DNA of 64,000 bases from Blautia sp. Marseille-P3201T (GTDB taxonomy: Bacteria > Bacillota > Clostridia > Lachnospirales > Lachnospiraceae): positions 248,001 through 312,000 of the forward strand of contig NZ_LT635469.1 of the NCBI RefSeq assembly GCF_900120295.1, given 5' to 3'. A program made the translations under genes and the position numbers. The notes below the pieces were generated by a model. That model had not been told where the DNA came from, did not search any database, and saw only the letters and a list, made by a program, of their open reading frames with translations. Below are positions 45,084-53,861 of the stretch, in pieces. The first letter of the stretch is position 1; each line of letters starts with the position of its first letter.

Positions 45084-46772
45084 TTATGGCCTTCGATATC
45101 GGTTGAAACAGGAAAAAATTTCTTCTGTGCGGGGAATAGCCATACCGCAGGGAATATAAGAACAGTTACAAATTTTACTGAAACCATCTTTTTCCAGAGA
45201 GTCTTGCAGCGTATGTACAATTTCTGCAAGAGTACGTTTTCCGTCAATCAGATGTTCCCGGGCATATTTTAATAATTCTCCCAGGGTGGCAGTTTGCTCC
45301 TTGTCTATCAGTTGTTCTATGTATCTTAAATCGACAATATCTTTTCCAAGAGAAAAAGCATCTTTACCCTGACATTTTATTTTAAAATCTTTGTAAGAAG
45401 ATTTTTTGGTACTGCTCATAATGCGATGAGAAGACGGCATACAAAAATCAGCGGCGGCAGATGGAGGCAGGGGATATTTAGGGCAAAGTTTTTTGACTTT
45501 CTTTGTAATATCCATAGCCTGATAATTGTCCATTTGTATAATGGTGTCTGCAATATGAAAAAAAGCTCCGCAACTGCCGGCTACCAGGATGGTGGAAATA
45601 TCTGCTTTGGCAAATAATTGTGCCGCACGTTCTAAAAATGGTGTAATTGGTTCTTTATCACGGCTGATGACTTGCTGCATAAAAGCATCCCGTACCATAA
45701 AATTAGTGGCAGAAGTATCCTCGTCCAAAAGGAAAAGTTTACTGCCAGCCTCTATGCCTTCTACAATTCCAGCTGCCTGAGAGGTGCTGCCGCTGGCATC
45801 TAAAGTAGAGAAACAATGCGTATCTTTTCCGTTAGGTAAATCATTGATAAAGAGGGAAATATCTACATCTTTAATAAAACGTCCATCTTCTGAGCGAAGC
45901 TTAACAGCGGATGCATCTGTAAGGACAAATTCTCTGCCATCACCGGAAATATGATTGTATACACCTGTTTCCAGTGCTGTTAAAAGTGTAGATTTTCCAT
46001 GATAACCGCCGCCTGTAATCAGGGTAATACCCTTAGGAATTCCCATTCCTTTTATTGTGCCTTTATGAGGCAGTGAGATTTCTATGGCAAGAGACTCAGG
46101 TGATTGAAATGGAATGGCATTTTGAAGCGGTTTTTGGGAAATTCCGCTTTCTCTTGGGAGAATAGAACCATTTGCGAGAAAGGCAACAAGATGGCGTTTT
46201 TTTAGTTCCTGTCGCAGAAACTCCTGGTCTTCAGCGAGGAATACTATATTTTCAATGGTTTTGTGGGGAAGATTTTTATAAAGCAGTGCATTTTCCACAC
46301 AAGCAGGAAGAAAATCAAAGAGAATTTTTTCCAGCTCAAAGGCATTGATAGTTCTTCCGTTAGCAGGAAAACCTACAGTAAAGCGAACAGTGATAAAGTC
46401 AGAGCTTATTTCACAGGCGCTTCTTTCCAGAACTTCTTGTCCGCAGTTGGTAGTGGAAATAGAGCCGCTTTTGCCAGAACCTTTTGCTTTAAAGCTGTAA
46501 ACAGAAAGCTGATGGGAAAATTTCCGCAAAAGATAGTCCTGTACAGCAATTCGTATTGCTTTTGTGGAAAAACAATAATCAGGAAAATCAGCAAGTTTTG
46601 CAGGAACCTGAATACTCAGATGTGAAGGAGAGGCAAAAGGATCTCCCTGTACATGGTCTATGGAGAGCAGATAATATTTAAAATCGTAAATACCTTTTAA
46701 AGTTTTGTAAGCAGGATAGCTTTTTCGATTAATAGAAGAAAGCTGCTGTTTGAGTTGGTAGGAAGTAAACAT
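45084..46772 (-). CDS. ABC-class predicted ATPase (PF09818-type)
   Basis: 562 residues, soluble. A glycine-rich P-loop GGGYHGKSTLLTALETGVYNHI starts near residue 253, later LFLLDEDTSATNFMVRDA gives the Walker B and following switch region, and DADISTILVAGSCGAFF-like strands complete the fold. This matches the family described only as predicted ATPase of the ABC class; it has a single nucleotide domain in a long protein and no membrane partner. Function unknown; a link to RNA or chromosome handling has been proposed for relatives but cannot be judged here. AAAGGA precedes the start. Confidence 0.78.
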   Translation of the reverse strand: MFTSYQLKQQLSSINRKSYPAYKTLKGIYDFKYYLLSIDHVQGDPFASPSHLSIQVPAKLADFPDYCFSTKAIRIAVQDYLLRKFSHQLSVYSFKAKGSGKSGSISTTNCGQEVLERSACEISSDFITVRFTVGFPANGRTINAFELEKILFDFLPACVENALLYKNLPHKTIENIVFLAEDQEFLRQELKKRHLVAFLANGSILPRESGISQKPLQNAIPFQSPESLAIEISLPHKGTIKGMGIPKGITLITGGGYHGKSTLLTALETGVYNHISGDGREFVLTDASAVKLRSEDGRFIKDVDISLFINDLPNGKDTHCFSTLDASGSTSQAAGIVEGIEAGSKLFLLDEDTSATNFMVRDAFMQQVISRDKEPITPFLERAAQLFAKADISTILVAGSCGAFFHIADTIIQMDNYQAMDITKKVKKLCPKYPLPPSAAADFCMPSSHRIMSSTKKSSYKDFKIKCQGKDAFSLGKDIVDLRYIEQLIDKEQTATLGELLKYAREHLIDGKRTLAEIVHTLQDSLEKDGFSKICNCSYIPCGMAIPRTEEIFSCFNRYRRP

Positions 46773-46800
46773 AATAAAATCCTTTCATAGAAAATAAGAA

Positions 46801-46820
46801 AGAGGCTGTCGCATTAAGTG
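46801..46820. repeat. half copy of the GCTGTCG repeat
   Basis: AGAGGCTGTCGCATTAAGTG matches the arm of the hairpins at 41854, 50633 and 59421, but no pairing arm follows. It lies between the ATPase start and the tRNA-Arg terminator. Confidence 0.5.
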
Positions 46821-46847
46821 TAATTCTTGCGGTACGTTCCATACAAC

Positions 46848-46882
46848 AAAAAAATCCCTTATATCCGAAGATATAAGGGATA
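46848..46882 (-). terminator. terminator of tRNA-Arg
   Basis: TCCCTTATAT pairs with ATATAAGGGA around CCGAAG; read on the minus strand it ends in a T-run, just past the tRNA 3' end. Confidence 0.8.
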
Positions 46883-46884
46883 TA

Positions 46885-46958
46885 CGTGCGTTAGAGGATT
46901 CGAACCCCCGACCTTTTGGTCCGTAGCCAAACGCTCTATCCAGCTGAGCTAAACGCAC
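46885..46958 (-). tRNA. tRNA-Arg (ACG)
   Basis: 74 bases, class I cloverleaf. Acceptor GTGCGTT/AACGCAC, anticodon loop CTACGGA with anticodon ACG (to be deaminated to ICG), TΨC GGTTCGAATCC, discriminator G. CCA not encoded. Confidence 0.95.
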
Positions 46959-47163
46959 ATTTGTTAGCTGACTGCCTCAGCAACAAAATTGATTATATGG
47001 CATAAAACTAAAAATGTCAATACTTTTTTTAAAAAAAATTTTAGGGAATTAAAAAAACCAGGGATTTTGTATGAAATATGCTGGAAGAATTGTAAAATAC
47101 GTGATAAGATAATAAAAGATGCAGGGGATAAAATTTTAATTTTACATAAAGGGGAGAATATGC

Positions 47164-47757
47164 ATGGAGAATGAAATTACATTTAAAACCTCAGTAGGAG
47201 GCTACAGACGAGATGAAGTTATTGAATATGTAGAAAGTATGAATGAAAAGATTTTTTACATGAAGAAAGAGCATGAAGATGCTGTGGCTAATTATAAAGT
47301 CAGAATTAAAGAATTAGAAGATCTTCTAAAACAAGGGGAAATAAATGAGGCTGCACTTATGGAGGAGAAGGGGGCAAAGCTTGAAGCTTGTGAAACAGAA
47401 AATACAAAATTAAGAGAAGAATTGGAAAAACTGGAAGAGCAGTATAAAGTGGTGCGTTCTGATGTGACAAAACTGGAAGCAGAAAAAAGAATTTTGAAGG
47501 ATAAATTAGGACGGGAAGTTTTAAGACTTCGCACAGAAAATCAGGATTTAAAAGAAAAACTGCAGGAGGCAGAGAAGAATATAGGTTCAGAAGCAGATTA
47601 TGAAGGAGTACGTGATGCTGTTTCAGAAGTACAGTATAAAATCGCAGAATACGTAAATATTATTAATAAAACTCAGCAGAGCCTTGCAGAAACATATCAA
47701 AAGATGAATGGAATTAAGAAAAAAGTAGCAGAACAATTGGAGAGTAGTAAAAAATAA
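47164..47757 (+). CDS. DivIVA-like coiled-coil protein, short paralogue
   Basis: 197 residues. ENEITFKTSVGGYRRDEVIEYVESM resembles the start of the 17256 protein (MFKTTLMGGYDKEEVQELI), the DivIVA membrane-binding N-terminus. It is followed by heptad-rich coiled coil to about 135 and a helical tail. GGGGAG stands eight bases before the ATG. Likely localises to membrane or septum as a scaffold; no partner gene adjoins it. Confidence 0.65.
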   Translation: MENEITFKTSVGGYRRDEVIEYVESMNEKIFYMKKEHEDAVANYKVRIKELEDLLKQGEINEAALMEEKGAKLEACETENTKLREELEKLEEQYKVVRSDVTKLEAEKRILKDKLGREVLRLRTENQDLKEKLQEAEKNIGSEADYEGVRDAVSEVQYKIAEYVNIINKTQQSLAETYQKMNGIKKKVAEQLESSKK

Positions 47758-47770
47758 AAATGTACTTGTA

Positions 47771-47981
47771 ATGGCAGGGCAGATAGATATGGGGAAAATT
47801 ATATTATTTCATGGTACACCGGATAAGGATACCGAAAATTTTATGCCTATTACCAATGGTACTATAATATGTCAAGTGCAGAGGTTATAAAAAAGTGCCT
47901 GTAGATTTTTTGAAAAAAGCTTATTATGGAAGAGCAACAGCTATCAACGAAATTGCTGATAGCTGTTGTTCTTTTGCATAG
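47771..47981 (+). pseudogene. remnant, possibly of a DUF3990-type gene
   Basis: Three short pieces in different frames: GKIILFHGTPDKDTENF (from 47771 to a stop at 47890), YYNMSSAEVIKKC, and VDFLKKAYYGRATAINEIAD ending at 47981. ILFHGTPDK resembles the start of DUF3990 proteins (ADP-ribosyltransferase-like fold). The distance is too short for a whole protein, so it is a scar. Family identity is weak. Confidence 0.3.
47935..47974. terminator. bidirectional terminator
   Basis: GCAACAGCTATCA pairs with TGATAGCTGTTGT around ACGAAATTGC and a T-rich stretch follows. It lies between the remnant and the convergent DtxR-type gene, and overlaps the last codons of the remnant. Confidence 0.7.
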
Positions 47982-48000
47982 TAGACATTATGATGCCTAT

Positions 48001-48390
48001 TTAATTTTCATTGTTATGTTTTTTTGCCATGTTTTGTGTATGCTGTTTAATTGCAAGAAAACTTTCCGTACTGATGACATGTTCCATGCGGCAGGCATCT
48101 TCGGAAGCCGTTTCAGGAGCTACGCCCAGTTTTATCAGCCATGTACTTAAGAGTTCGTGGCGCTCATATATTTTTTCCGCAATAGCAAGCCCGGACTCAG
48201 TAAGGGTGATATAGCCTTCCTGATTAACATTTATGTATCCGTTTAGTCGGAGATTTTTCATGGCAACGCTGACACTTGGTTTGGAAAAGGATAATTCATT
48301 GGCGATATCAATAGAGCGAACCTGAGGTTTGCGTTTGCTGATAACGAGAATAGTTTCCAAATAGTTTTCAGCAGATTCCTGTATTTTCAT
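48001..48390 (-). CDS. DtxR/MntR-family metal-dependent regulator
   Basis: 129 residues, two domains: winged helix (about 5-65; VRSIDIANELSFSKPSVSVAMKNLRLNGYI) and dimerisation/metal domain with metal-ligand residues in SEDACRMEHVIS (Cys, Glu, His) and an earlier ERHELL. No SH3-like third domain, so the MntR-like short form. It represses metal uptake genes when Mn or Fe is bound; the target is not adjacent. GGAAGGAGT precedes the start. Confidence 0.88.
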   Translation of the reverse strand: MKIQESAENYLETILVISKRKPQVRSIDIANELSFSKPSVSVAMKNLRLNGYINVNQEGYITLTESGLAIAEKIYERHELLSTWLIKLGVAPETASEDACRMEHVISTESFLAIKQHTQNMAKKHNNEN

Positions 48391-48482
48391 GCAGCGACTC
48401 CTTCCTTCAAAAATATACTGATATTAGGATACCATATTTTGCTAAGAAGTTCAAATGGATAAGAACTTGAAGGTTATTTATG

Positions 48483-48511
48483 TTTACATTCCAGATATTT
48501 TGTACTAGAAT
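48483..48511 (+). promoter_or_regulatory. asnA promoter
   Basis: TTTACA 48483-48488 and TAGAAT 48506-48511 with a 17-base spacer, about 30 bases before the ATG. Confidence 0.55.
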
Positions 48512-48542
48512 AAGACACATAATATTTGACGGAGGAAAGTAA

Positions 48543-49550
48543 ATGGGAACAGTAATCATACCGAAAGACTATCATTCATGTTTATCCAGATACGAAACAC
48601 AGGAAGCAATTGGAGCAATTAAAAATCTTATGCAGAAAAAACTGTGTATGGCATTAAAGCTGAAGAGAGTGACGGCTCCCTTATTTGTAGACCCTGCTAT
48701 GGGATTAAATGACGATTTAAATGGCGTGGAGCGTCCTGTAAACTTTGATATTCCTGATGCAGGAACTACAGCACAGGTGGTTCATTCCTTGGCAAAATGG
48801 AAACGTATGGCGCTTTATCATTATGATTTTCATGTGGGTAAAGGGCTTTTAACTGATATGAATGCAATTCGCAGAGACGAAGAGTTGGATAACCTTCACT
48901 CAATTTATGTGGACCAGTGGGATTGGGAAAAAATTATTACAAGAGAAGAACGTACTTTGGATTATTTAAAGAGTACAGTACAGCGTATTGTAGGTACAAT
49001 CTGCAATGCATTAGATGAAATAAAATACCAGTATGATAATCTGGACACAGAGCTTTGTAGAGATGTGACATTTATCACATCTCAGGAATTGGAAAATTTA
49101 TATCCGTCTTTAACACCAAAGGAAAGGGAACAGGTATATACAAAGGAGCATAAAACAGTGTGTATTATGCAGATTGGGGATGTACTGGCTTCCGGTGAAA
49201 GACATGACGGAAGAGCTCCGGATTATGATGACTGGAAATTGAACTGTGATATTTTATTCTGGCACGAACCATTGCAGTGCGCTTTAGAGATTTCCTCTAT
49301 GGGAATTCGTGTAGATGAAAAATCATTGGATGAGCAGTTAAAGAAAGCAGGGTGTGAGGAGAGAAGGAACCTTCCTTTCCATCAAATGCTTTTGAAAGGA
49401 GAACTTCCTCTGACTATAGGTGGAGGTATTGGACAATCCAGAATTTGTATGCTCTTCTTGGGAAAGGTGCATGTAGGTGAAGTTCAGGCATCTATCTGGG
49501 ATGAAGAAACATTGACTGCTTGTAAAAAAGCGGGTATAGAAATTTTATAA
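48543..49550 (+). CDS. asnA: aspartate-ammonia ligase (asparagine synthetase A)
   Basis: 335 residues, full length for AsnA. Class II synthetase-like motifs include VTAPLFVDPAMGLNDDLNGVERPV, VDQWDWEKII and GGGIGQSRICMLFLGK. It makes asparagine from aspartate, ammonia and ATP and is related to aspartyl-tRNA synthetase. It precedes a binding protein by 12 bases but no functional link is evident. Confidence 0.95.
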   Translation: MGTVIIPKDYHSCLSRYETQEAIGAIKNLMQKKLCMALKLKRVTAPLFVDPAMGLNDDLNGVERPVNFDIPDAGTTAQVVHSLAKWKRMALYHYDFHVGKGLLTDMNAIRRDEELDNLHSIYVDQWDWEKIITREERTLDYLKSTVQRIVGTICNALDEIKYQYDNLDTELCRDVTFITSQELENLYPSLTPKEREQVYTKEHKTVCIMQIGDVLASGERHDGRAPDYDDWKLNCDILFWHEPLQCALEISSMGIRVDEKSLDEQLKKAGCEERRNLPFHQMLLKGELPLTIGGGIGQSRICMLFLGKVHVGEVQASIWDEETLTACKKAGIEIL

Positions 49551-49562
49551 AAGGAGAGCGAA

Positions 49563-50624
49563 GTGGAGCAGAAGACAAAAAAATGGCTTATTGCAGGGGC
49601 GATTGCTGCTGTAGTTGCAGGAACAGGGGTATATTATAGTAACATTTCTGAACCGAAGAAAGGAACGGATAAGAAACAAGAGGAAAAAGCAGTAGTAAAA
49701 GAAGAAATAGAGGAAACACAACAAGAGGAAAAATCTTACTATCCGCTGACCATAAAAACGATAGGACCAGACGGTAAGGAATATGAGACTGTTTACGAAA
49801 AACAGCCGGAAAAAGTTGTAGCTGTTTATCAGGGAAGTGTGGAAACGATGCTGGCTCTTGGCCTGGAAGACAAAATTGCAGCTGTTGCAGGGATAGAACA
49901 GCCGGTTTTAGAAGAATATCAGGAGTCCTTTGACAAGTTGAAAAATCTGGAGGAGTTTACACCTTCCAAAGAAACGATTACAGCAGAAGAACCGGATATG
50001 ATTTTCTCATGGGTTTCTTATTTTGAGGAAAGCACGCTGGGAGAGCCACAGGAATGGCTGGACCAAAATGTGAACGTCTATATCAATACCAATACGGCAT
50101 CTGAAAAAGATACGCTGGAAAACGAATATAAGGATATTGAAAATATAGGGAAAATCTTTCAGGTGGAGGAAAAGGCAGATAAGCTTGTAAAGTCCATGAA
50201 AGATAAGGTGAAAGAGCTTAAGAAAAAAGCAGATAAGATGGAAACAGTGCCATCAGTTTTGATTTTGGAAAAGGGAACAGATGGGTTTATTAATTACGGA
50301 GCAGACAGCCTTGCCGGAGATATGGTAACGCAGATTGGCGGAACTCTTGCAAAACAGGAGAGTGCAGTGATGACGGCAGAGGAAGTGGTTCAGGCAGATC
50401 CGGATGTACTGTTTGTTACATACACACCATATCTGGATGATGATGAAGAACTGATAAAAGAAGAAAAACAAGATTTGTTCTTGCAGGATGATACTTTTGC
50501 TGAAATGAAGGCGGTAAAGAATAATAAAGTAATTCCTGTAATGATGAACGAAATTTTTGCCAGCGGTGTGCGGACACAGGATGGGGTGGAAACATTGGCT
50601 GAGGGAATGTTTCCAGAACAGTAA
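49563..50624 (+). CDS. membrane-anchored ABC-type metal/cofactor binding protein (BtuF/FecB-like)
   Basis: 353 residues from GTG 49563 (GGAGAG upstream). An N-terminal TM anchor (about 8-25) without lipobox is followed by a Lys/Glu-rich linker and a class III (helical-backbone) binding fold: EKVVAVYQGSVETMLALGLEDKIAAV, later TAEEPDMIFSW and AEEVVQADPDVLFVTYTP. Typical ligands of this fold are siderophores, haem or cobalamin. No permease or ATPase is adjacent, so the partner system is elsewhere. Co-transcribed with asnA. Confidence 0.78.
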   Translation: MEQKTKKWLIAGAIAAVVAGTGVYYSNISEPKKGTDKKQEEKAVVKEEIEETQQEEKSYYPLTIKTIGPDGKEYETVYEKQPEKVVAVYQGSVETMLALGLEDKIAAVAGIEQPVLEEYQESFDKLKNLEEFTPSKETITAEEPDMIFSWVSYFEESTLGEPQEWLDQNVNVYINTNTASEKDTLENEYKDIENIGKIFQVEEKADKLVKSMKDKVKELKKKADKMETVPSVLILEKGTDGFINYGADSLAGDMVTQIGGTLAKQESAVMTAEEVVQADPDVLFVTYTPYLDDDEELIKEEKQDLFLQDDTFAEMKAVKNNKVIPVMMNEIFASGVRTQDGVETLAEGMFPEQ

Positions 50625-50632
50625 TATGAATT

Positions 50633-50707
50633 TTAGAGCTGTCGTATTAAGCAAAAATCAAGAATAGCTATACATTTTTGATATATGCTTAAATACGACA
50701 GCTCTAA
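50633..50707. terminator. bidirectional terminator (GCTGTCG family)
   Basis: TTAGAGCTGTCGTATTAAGCA pairs with TGCTTAAATACGACAGCTCTAA except for one base; the loop holds GAATAGCTATACATTTT, also found (GAATATCTATACATTTT) in the larger element at 59421. Between convergent genes. Confidence 0.8.
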
Positions 50708-50738
50708 TATATTATTAGATAATGTAGGAAATGGCTCC

Positions 50739-51479
50739 TTAGTTTACATAATCTTTCCAGATATAGCCTTTCTGTCCTTCAAAATCGACCTCATACCAGC
50801 CGCTTCCATCTATGTTTGTAACGGTTACAGCAGCACCGCTCTGTAAAGTTCCCAGAATTTCAGAACCGCTTTTGGGCTCTGAGCGGACATATACACTGCT
50901 GGCAATAGTGGTTTCTTTGGAGTCTCCCACAGCAAATTTGCTGTCATCAGTTTCTTCCTTCTCATCCTCTTCTTTCTCATCTTTTTTGTCATTTTCTTTT
51001 GCCGGGACTTTTTCATCGTCCTTTTCTTTTTTATTCTCCTGCTTTTCAGTTTCCTGTTGTTTGTCATCTTCTTCTAAGACAACCGGAGAGCCCGTACTGT
51101 TTGGAATGCTTTCTTCTGCCTTTTTGGCCAGAGCCAGAACGCTGGAATTATCTTCGCTGGTAATGATTTTTCTTATTTTTACTTTGCTGGTATCTGTATT
51201 GTCAATGGCTCCTACATACATAAGTGTCACTTCATTACCGGGAATAATCCCATTTTCTAAGTCCAGTTGTGCCTTTTCACAATTATCAAAAGATAATTCT
51301 TTTCCATCAGAAGTTTCAATAGATATTTCTGTGCCGGTATACTTGAGCAATGTTCCGCTTAAAGAGGAAGAAACTGCGTCCAGTTCGGCTTCTTCAGACT
51401 CCTGAGAATTATCTTTTTGGCATGCTGAAAAAGATAAAGTAGTTGCTGCTGCCAGTAGTACAAGTAAAAATTTTTTCAT
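50739..51479 (-). CDS. SH3-domain lipoprotein
   Basis: 246 residues from ATG 51479, which has AGGAGG nine bases upstream. Signal peptide with lipobox ending FSAC (C about 20), a ~75-residue beta domain (TGTEISIETSDGKELSFD region), a long highly charged Glu/Lys/Asp linker, and a C-terminal bacterial SH3 domain (ASSVYVRSEPKSGSEILGTL to GYIWKDYVN). Probably binds cell wall or another ligand at the outer face. Function otherwise unknown. Confidence 0.75.
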   Translation of the reverse strand: MKKFLLVLLAAATTLSFSACQKDNSQESEEAELDAVSSSLSGTLLKYTGTEISIETSDGKELSFDNCEKAQLDLENGIIPGNEVTLMYVGAIDNTDTSKVKIRKIITSEDNSSVLALAKKAEESIPNSTGSPVVLEEDDKQQETEKQENKKEKDDEKVPAKENDKKDEKEEDEKEETDDSKFAVGDSKETTIASSVYVRSEPKSGSEILGTLQSGAAVTVTNIDGSGWYEVDFEGQKGYIWKDYVN

Positions 51480-51499
51480 AAACAAAACCTCCTATCTTG

Positions 51500-52867
51500 C
51501 TATGAATTTTCACGTTTTTCTAAGTGCTTGTTAAATAGTAGAAGAAAACCTATTGTTGACATAACTGCGGCAATTCCATCTGCCAAAGGCTGCGCATAGA
51601 AAGCGCTCTTTGCCCCAAAGAAAATAGGAAGAAGAATGGTAAAGAGCATGTAATTTCCTTTTCTGGCAAGAGAAAGAAACAAAGCTGTTTTACTTCTTCC
51701 AAGAGCTGTAAATCCATCTACAAATACGTATTGGAAGCTGAGAGGGACAATCATTAAGGTGAAAACCCCAATTCCCCATGTGCAAAGTTCAAGCTGCACC
51801 GGGTCTTTTGTGAAAATATGAATAAAATACTGAGGTACAATACGGGAAAGTATAAACATTAAGGTGGTAAAGCAAAGGCATAGAATTAAAATGTATTTTT
51901 CTGCTTTTTTAACACGCCTGATTTCCTTTGCACCATAGTTGTAACTTAAAATTGCCTGAGTACCGCTGGAAATTCCTAACATAGGACCGGTAATCAGCAT
52001 CATAAAACTTTGCACAATCGTTGCACAGGTAATTAAAATATCTCCCTGGTCAGGACCGCCGAATTTTTGCAGAACAGAGTTCAACACAATAATAATCATG
52101 CTGTCTGTAGCCAGTATCAAAAATGGGGAAATTCCTAACATCAAAATTTTTCGCACAATAACAGGAGAAAAATTTCGTTTTTTCAGTAAAGTAATTTTAA
52201 TAGGTACTTTTTTGCCAATTAAAAACAGAAAAGCGAAAGTACAGGATGCAAATTGTGCAATAACAGTAGCAATAGCAGCTCCTGCAACTTTCATATCGAG
52301 CAGGAAAATGAAAACAGGGTCCAGCACAATATTAGTAACAGCGCCTATTAAAACAGTGAGCATTCCTATTGCCGGAAATCCCTGACAGGTAATAAAATAA
52401 TTCAGCCCAATAGCCATAAGGGCGAAAAATGTTCCTGCGGTGTAAATGGTAAGATAAGCATCTGCATAAGGGAAGGTTACAGGACTTGCACCAAACCAGT
52501 TGAGCAGATATTTTTTACTTACTAAAAATAATATAGTCAGTATGGCGGAAAAAAGAACCAGCATGGCAAAACTGTGGGCAAGAATGGACTCTGCCTGTTT
52601 TTTTCTTCCGGCACCCATACGCATGGACATTAAGATGGAACCGCCTAAACCGATCAGTGTACCGAAAGATGTCAATAGTGTAACAATAGGTCCACATACG
52701 CCGACACCTGCAAGGGCTGCATCTCCGATTTCTTTAATATTTCCAATAAACATTCGGTCAATGATACTGTATAAAACAGTGACAAACTGTGCAATCATAG
52801 AAGGGATTGCCAGCTTTAAAACCAGAATGGGAATTCGGTCTTTTCCTAAATCTGTTTGATGTTTCAT
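51500..52867 (-). CDS. MATE-family efflux transporter
   Basis: 455 residues with 12 hydrophobic segments in two halves. Family landmarks are LAIPSMIAQFVTVLYSIIDRMFIG in TM1 and the matching GPMLGISSGTQAILSYNYGAKEI in the second half. MATE carriers export drugs or metabolites using Na+ or H+ gradients. It precedes the SH3 lipoprotein by 20 bases and they are probably co-transcribed. Substrate unknown. Confidence 0.9.
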   Translation of the reverse strand: MKHQTDLGKDRIPILVLKLAIPSMIAQFVTVLYSIIDRMFIGNIKEIGDAALAGVGVCGPIVTLLTSFGTLIGLGGSILMSMRMGAGRKKQAESILAHSFAMLVLFSAILTILFLVSKKYLLNWFGASPVTFPYADAYLTIYTAGTFFALMAIGLNYFITCQGFPAIGMLTVLIGAVTNIVLDPVFIFLLDMKVAGAAIATVIAQFASCTFAFLFLIGKKVPIKITLLKKRNFSPVIVRKILMLGISPFLILATDSMIIIVLNSVLQKFGGPDQGDILITCATIVQSFMMLITGPMLGISSGTQAILSYNYGAKEIRRVKKAEKYILILCLCFTTLMFILSRIVPQYFIHIFTKDPVQLELCTWGIGVFTLMIVPLSFQYVFVDGFTALGRSKTALFLSLARKGNYMLFTILLPIFFGAKSAFYAQPLADGIAAVMSTIGFLLLFNKHLEKRENS

Positions 52868-52942
52868 TCTATCTTGTTCTCCTTCATGGTTATCTGTATT
52901 TAGATTTTAATACGAATTTGAAAAAAAGAAAAGAGAAAAAGC

Positions 52943-53025
52943 TTGCTTCCTGCAAAATGCCTGTGCTATACTGAATTCATGGGAAACACAACAAGGGGAG
53001 CACTGCGTGGGCAGTGCTTTTTATT
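52943..53025 (+). promoter_or_regulatory. xdh promoter with a leader terminator
   Basis: TTGCTT (52943-52948), 18-base spacer, TATACT (52967-52972). The ~50-base leader ends in AGCACTGC-GTGG-GCAGTGCT (52999-53018) followed by TTTTATT, a good intrinsic terminator only 18 bases before the first xdh ATG. The leader AACAAGGGGAGC looks like the start of a TPP riboswitch but the rest of that motif is missing. Confidence 0.55.
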
Positions 53026-53042
53026 ATGATGAAGGAGCAGAC

Positions 53043-53861
53043 ATGTTAAAGATTAAAAATTATGTAAGACCGGAGAGTCTGGAAGAAGCGTATGAATTGA
53101 ACCAGAAAAAATCTTCCTGTATATTAGGAGGAATGCTCTGGCTGAAAATGGGAAACAGAAATGTAGGAACAGCCATTGATTTATCAAAGCTGGGATTGAA
53201 TGAAATTAAAGAAACAGAAGAGGAATTTCAAATCGGTGCAATGACTTCTTTAAGAGAGTTAGAAGTACATAAAGGTCTGGCAGCATATACAAATGGAGCC
53301 ATGAAGGAAAGTCTTCGCCATATTGTAGGGGTGCAGTTTCGAAACCGCGCTACTGTAGGTGGAAGTATTTTTGGAAGATATGGATTTTCTGATGTACTCA
53401 CCATGTTTTTGGCAATGGATACAGAAGTGGAGCTTTATAAAAGAGGCCGGATTTCTTTAAAAGAATTTGCTGCAGAAAAACCGGACAGAGATATTCTGGT
53501 TCGTCTTATTATAAAGAAAACACAGGCAAATATGGCATATATCAGTCAGAGAAACAGCAGTACAGATTTCCCTGTATTGACTTGTGCAGTTTCTGTAGAG
53601 CAAACCGGAAAGGTAAATATTGCAGTAGGCGCCTGTCCTTTCCGGGCAAAGCTTGTGGAAGACAAAGAAAATATTTTAAAAGGCTTTTTAGATATGAGTG
53701 ATTTGCAGAAAGAAAAAGCAGCCTGTGACTTTGCTCTTTATGCGAAAGAGCAGGTAAGAACAGCGGGAAATATGAGAGCTTCTAAAGAATACAGAAGTCT
53801 TCTTGTTCAGGTTCTGGTAAAAAGAGCATTGTTAAAAGCAGGAGGGAAAAATGGAAATTAA
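53043..53861 (+). CDS. xanthine dehydrogenase-type FAD-binding subunit
   Basis: 272 residues from ATG 53043 (GAAGGAG upstream). FAD-binding domain (about 1-165): the IKNYVRPESLEEAYEL start, GGMLWLKMGNRNVGTAIDLS, and RNRATVGGSIFGRYGFSD with the pyrophosphate loop. The C-terminal CO-dehydrogenase-flavoprotein-like domain follows. It transfers electrons from the iron-sulfur subunit to the final acceptor. Overlaps the iron-sulfur gene by 11 bases. Confidence 0.88.
   Translation: MLKIKNYVRPESLEEAYELNQKKSSCILGGMLWLKMGNRNVGTAIDLSKLGLNEIKETEEEFQIGAMTSLRELEVHKGLAAYTNGAMKESLRHIVGVQFRNRATVGGSIFGRYGFSDVLTMFLAMDTEVELYKRGRISLKEFAAEKPDRDILVRLIIKKTQANMAYISQRNSSTDFPVLTCAVSVEQTGKVNIAVGACPFRAKLVEDKENILKGFLDMSDLQKEKAACDFALYAKEQVRTAGNMRASKEYRSLLVQVLVKRALLKAGGKNGN

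Noticed and set aside
50812-51405. Long plus-strand Ser-rich ORF
   Set aside because: Antisense of the Glu/Lys/Asp linker of the SH3 lipoprotein; no ribosome site, and the minus-strand gene has signal peptide and SH3 domain.
52985-53022. TPP riboswitch
   Set aside because: AACAAGGGGAGC resembles its first conserved box, but GCTGAGA and the second half of the aptamer are missing and no thiamine gene follows.
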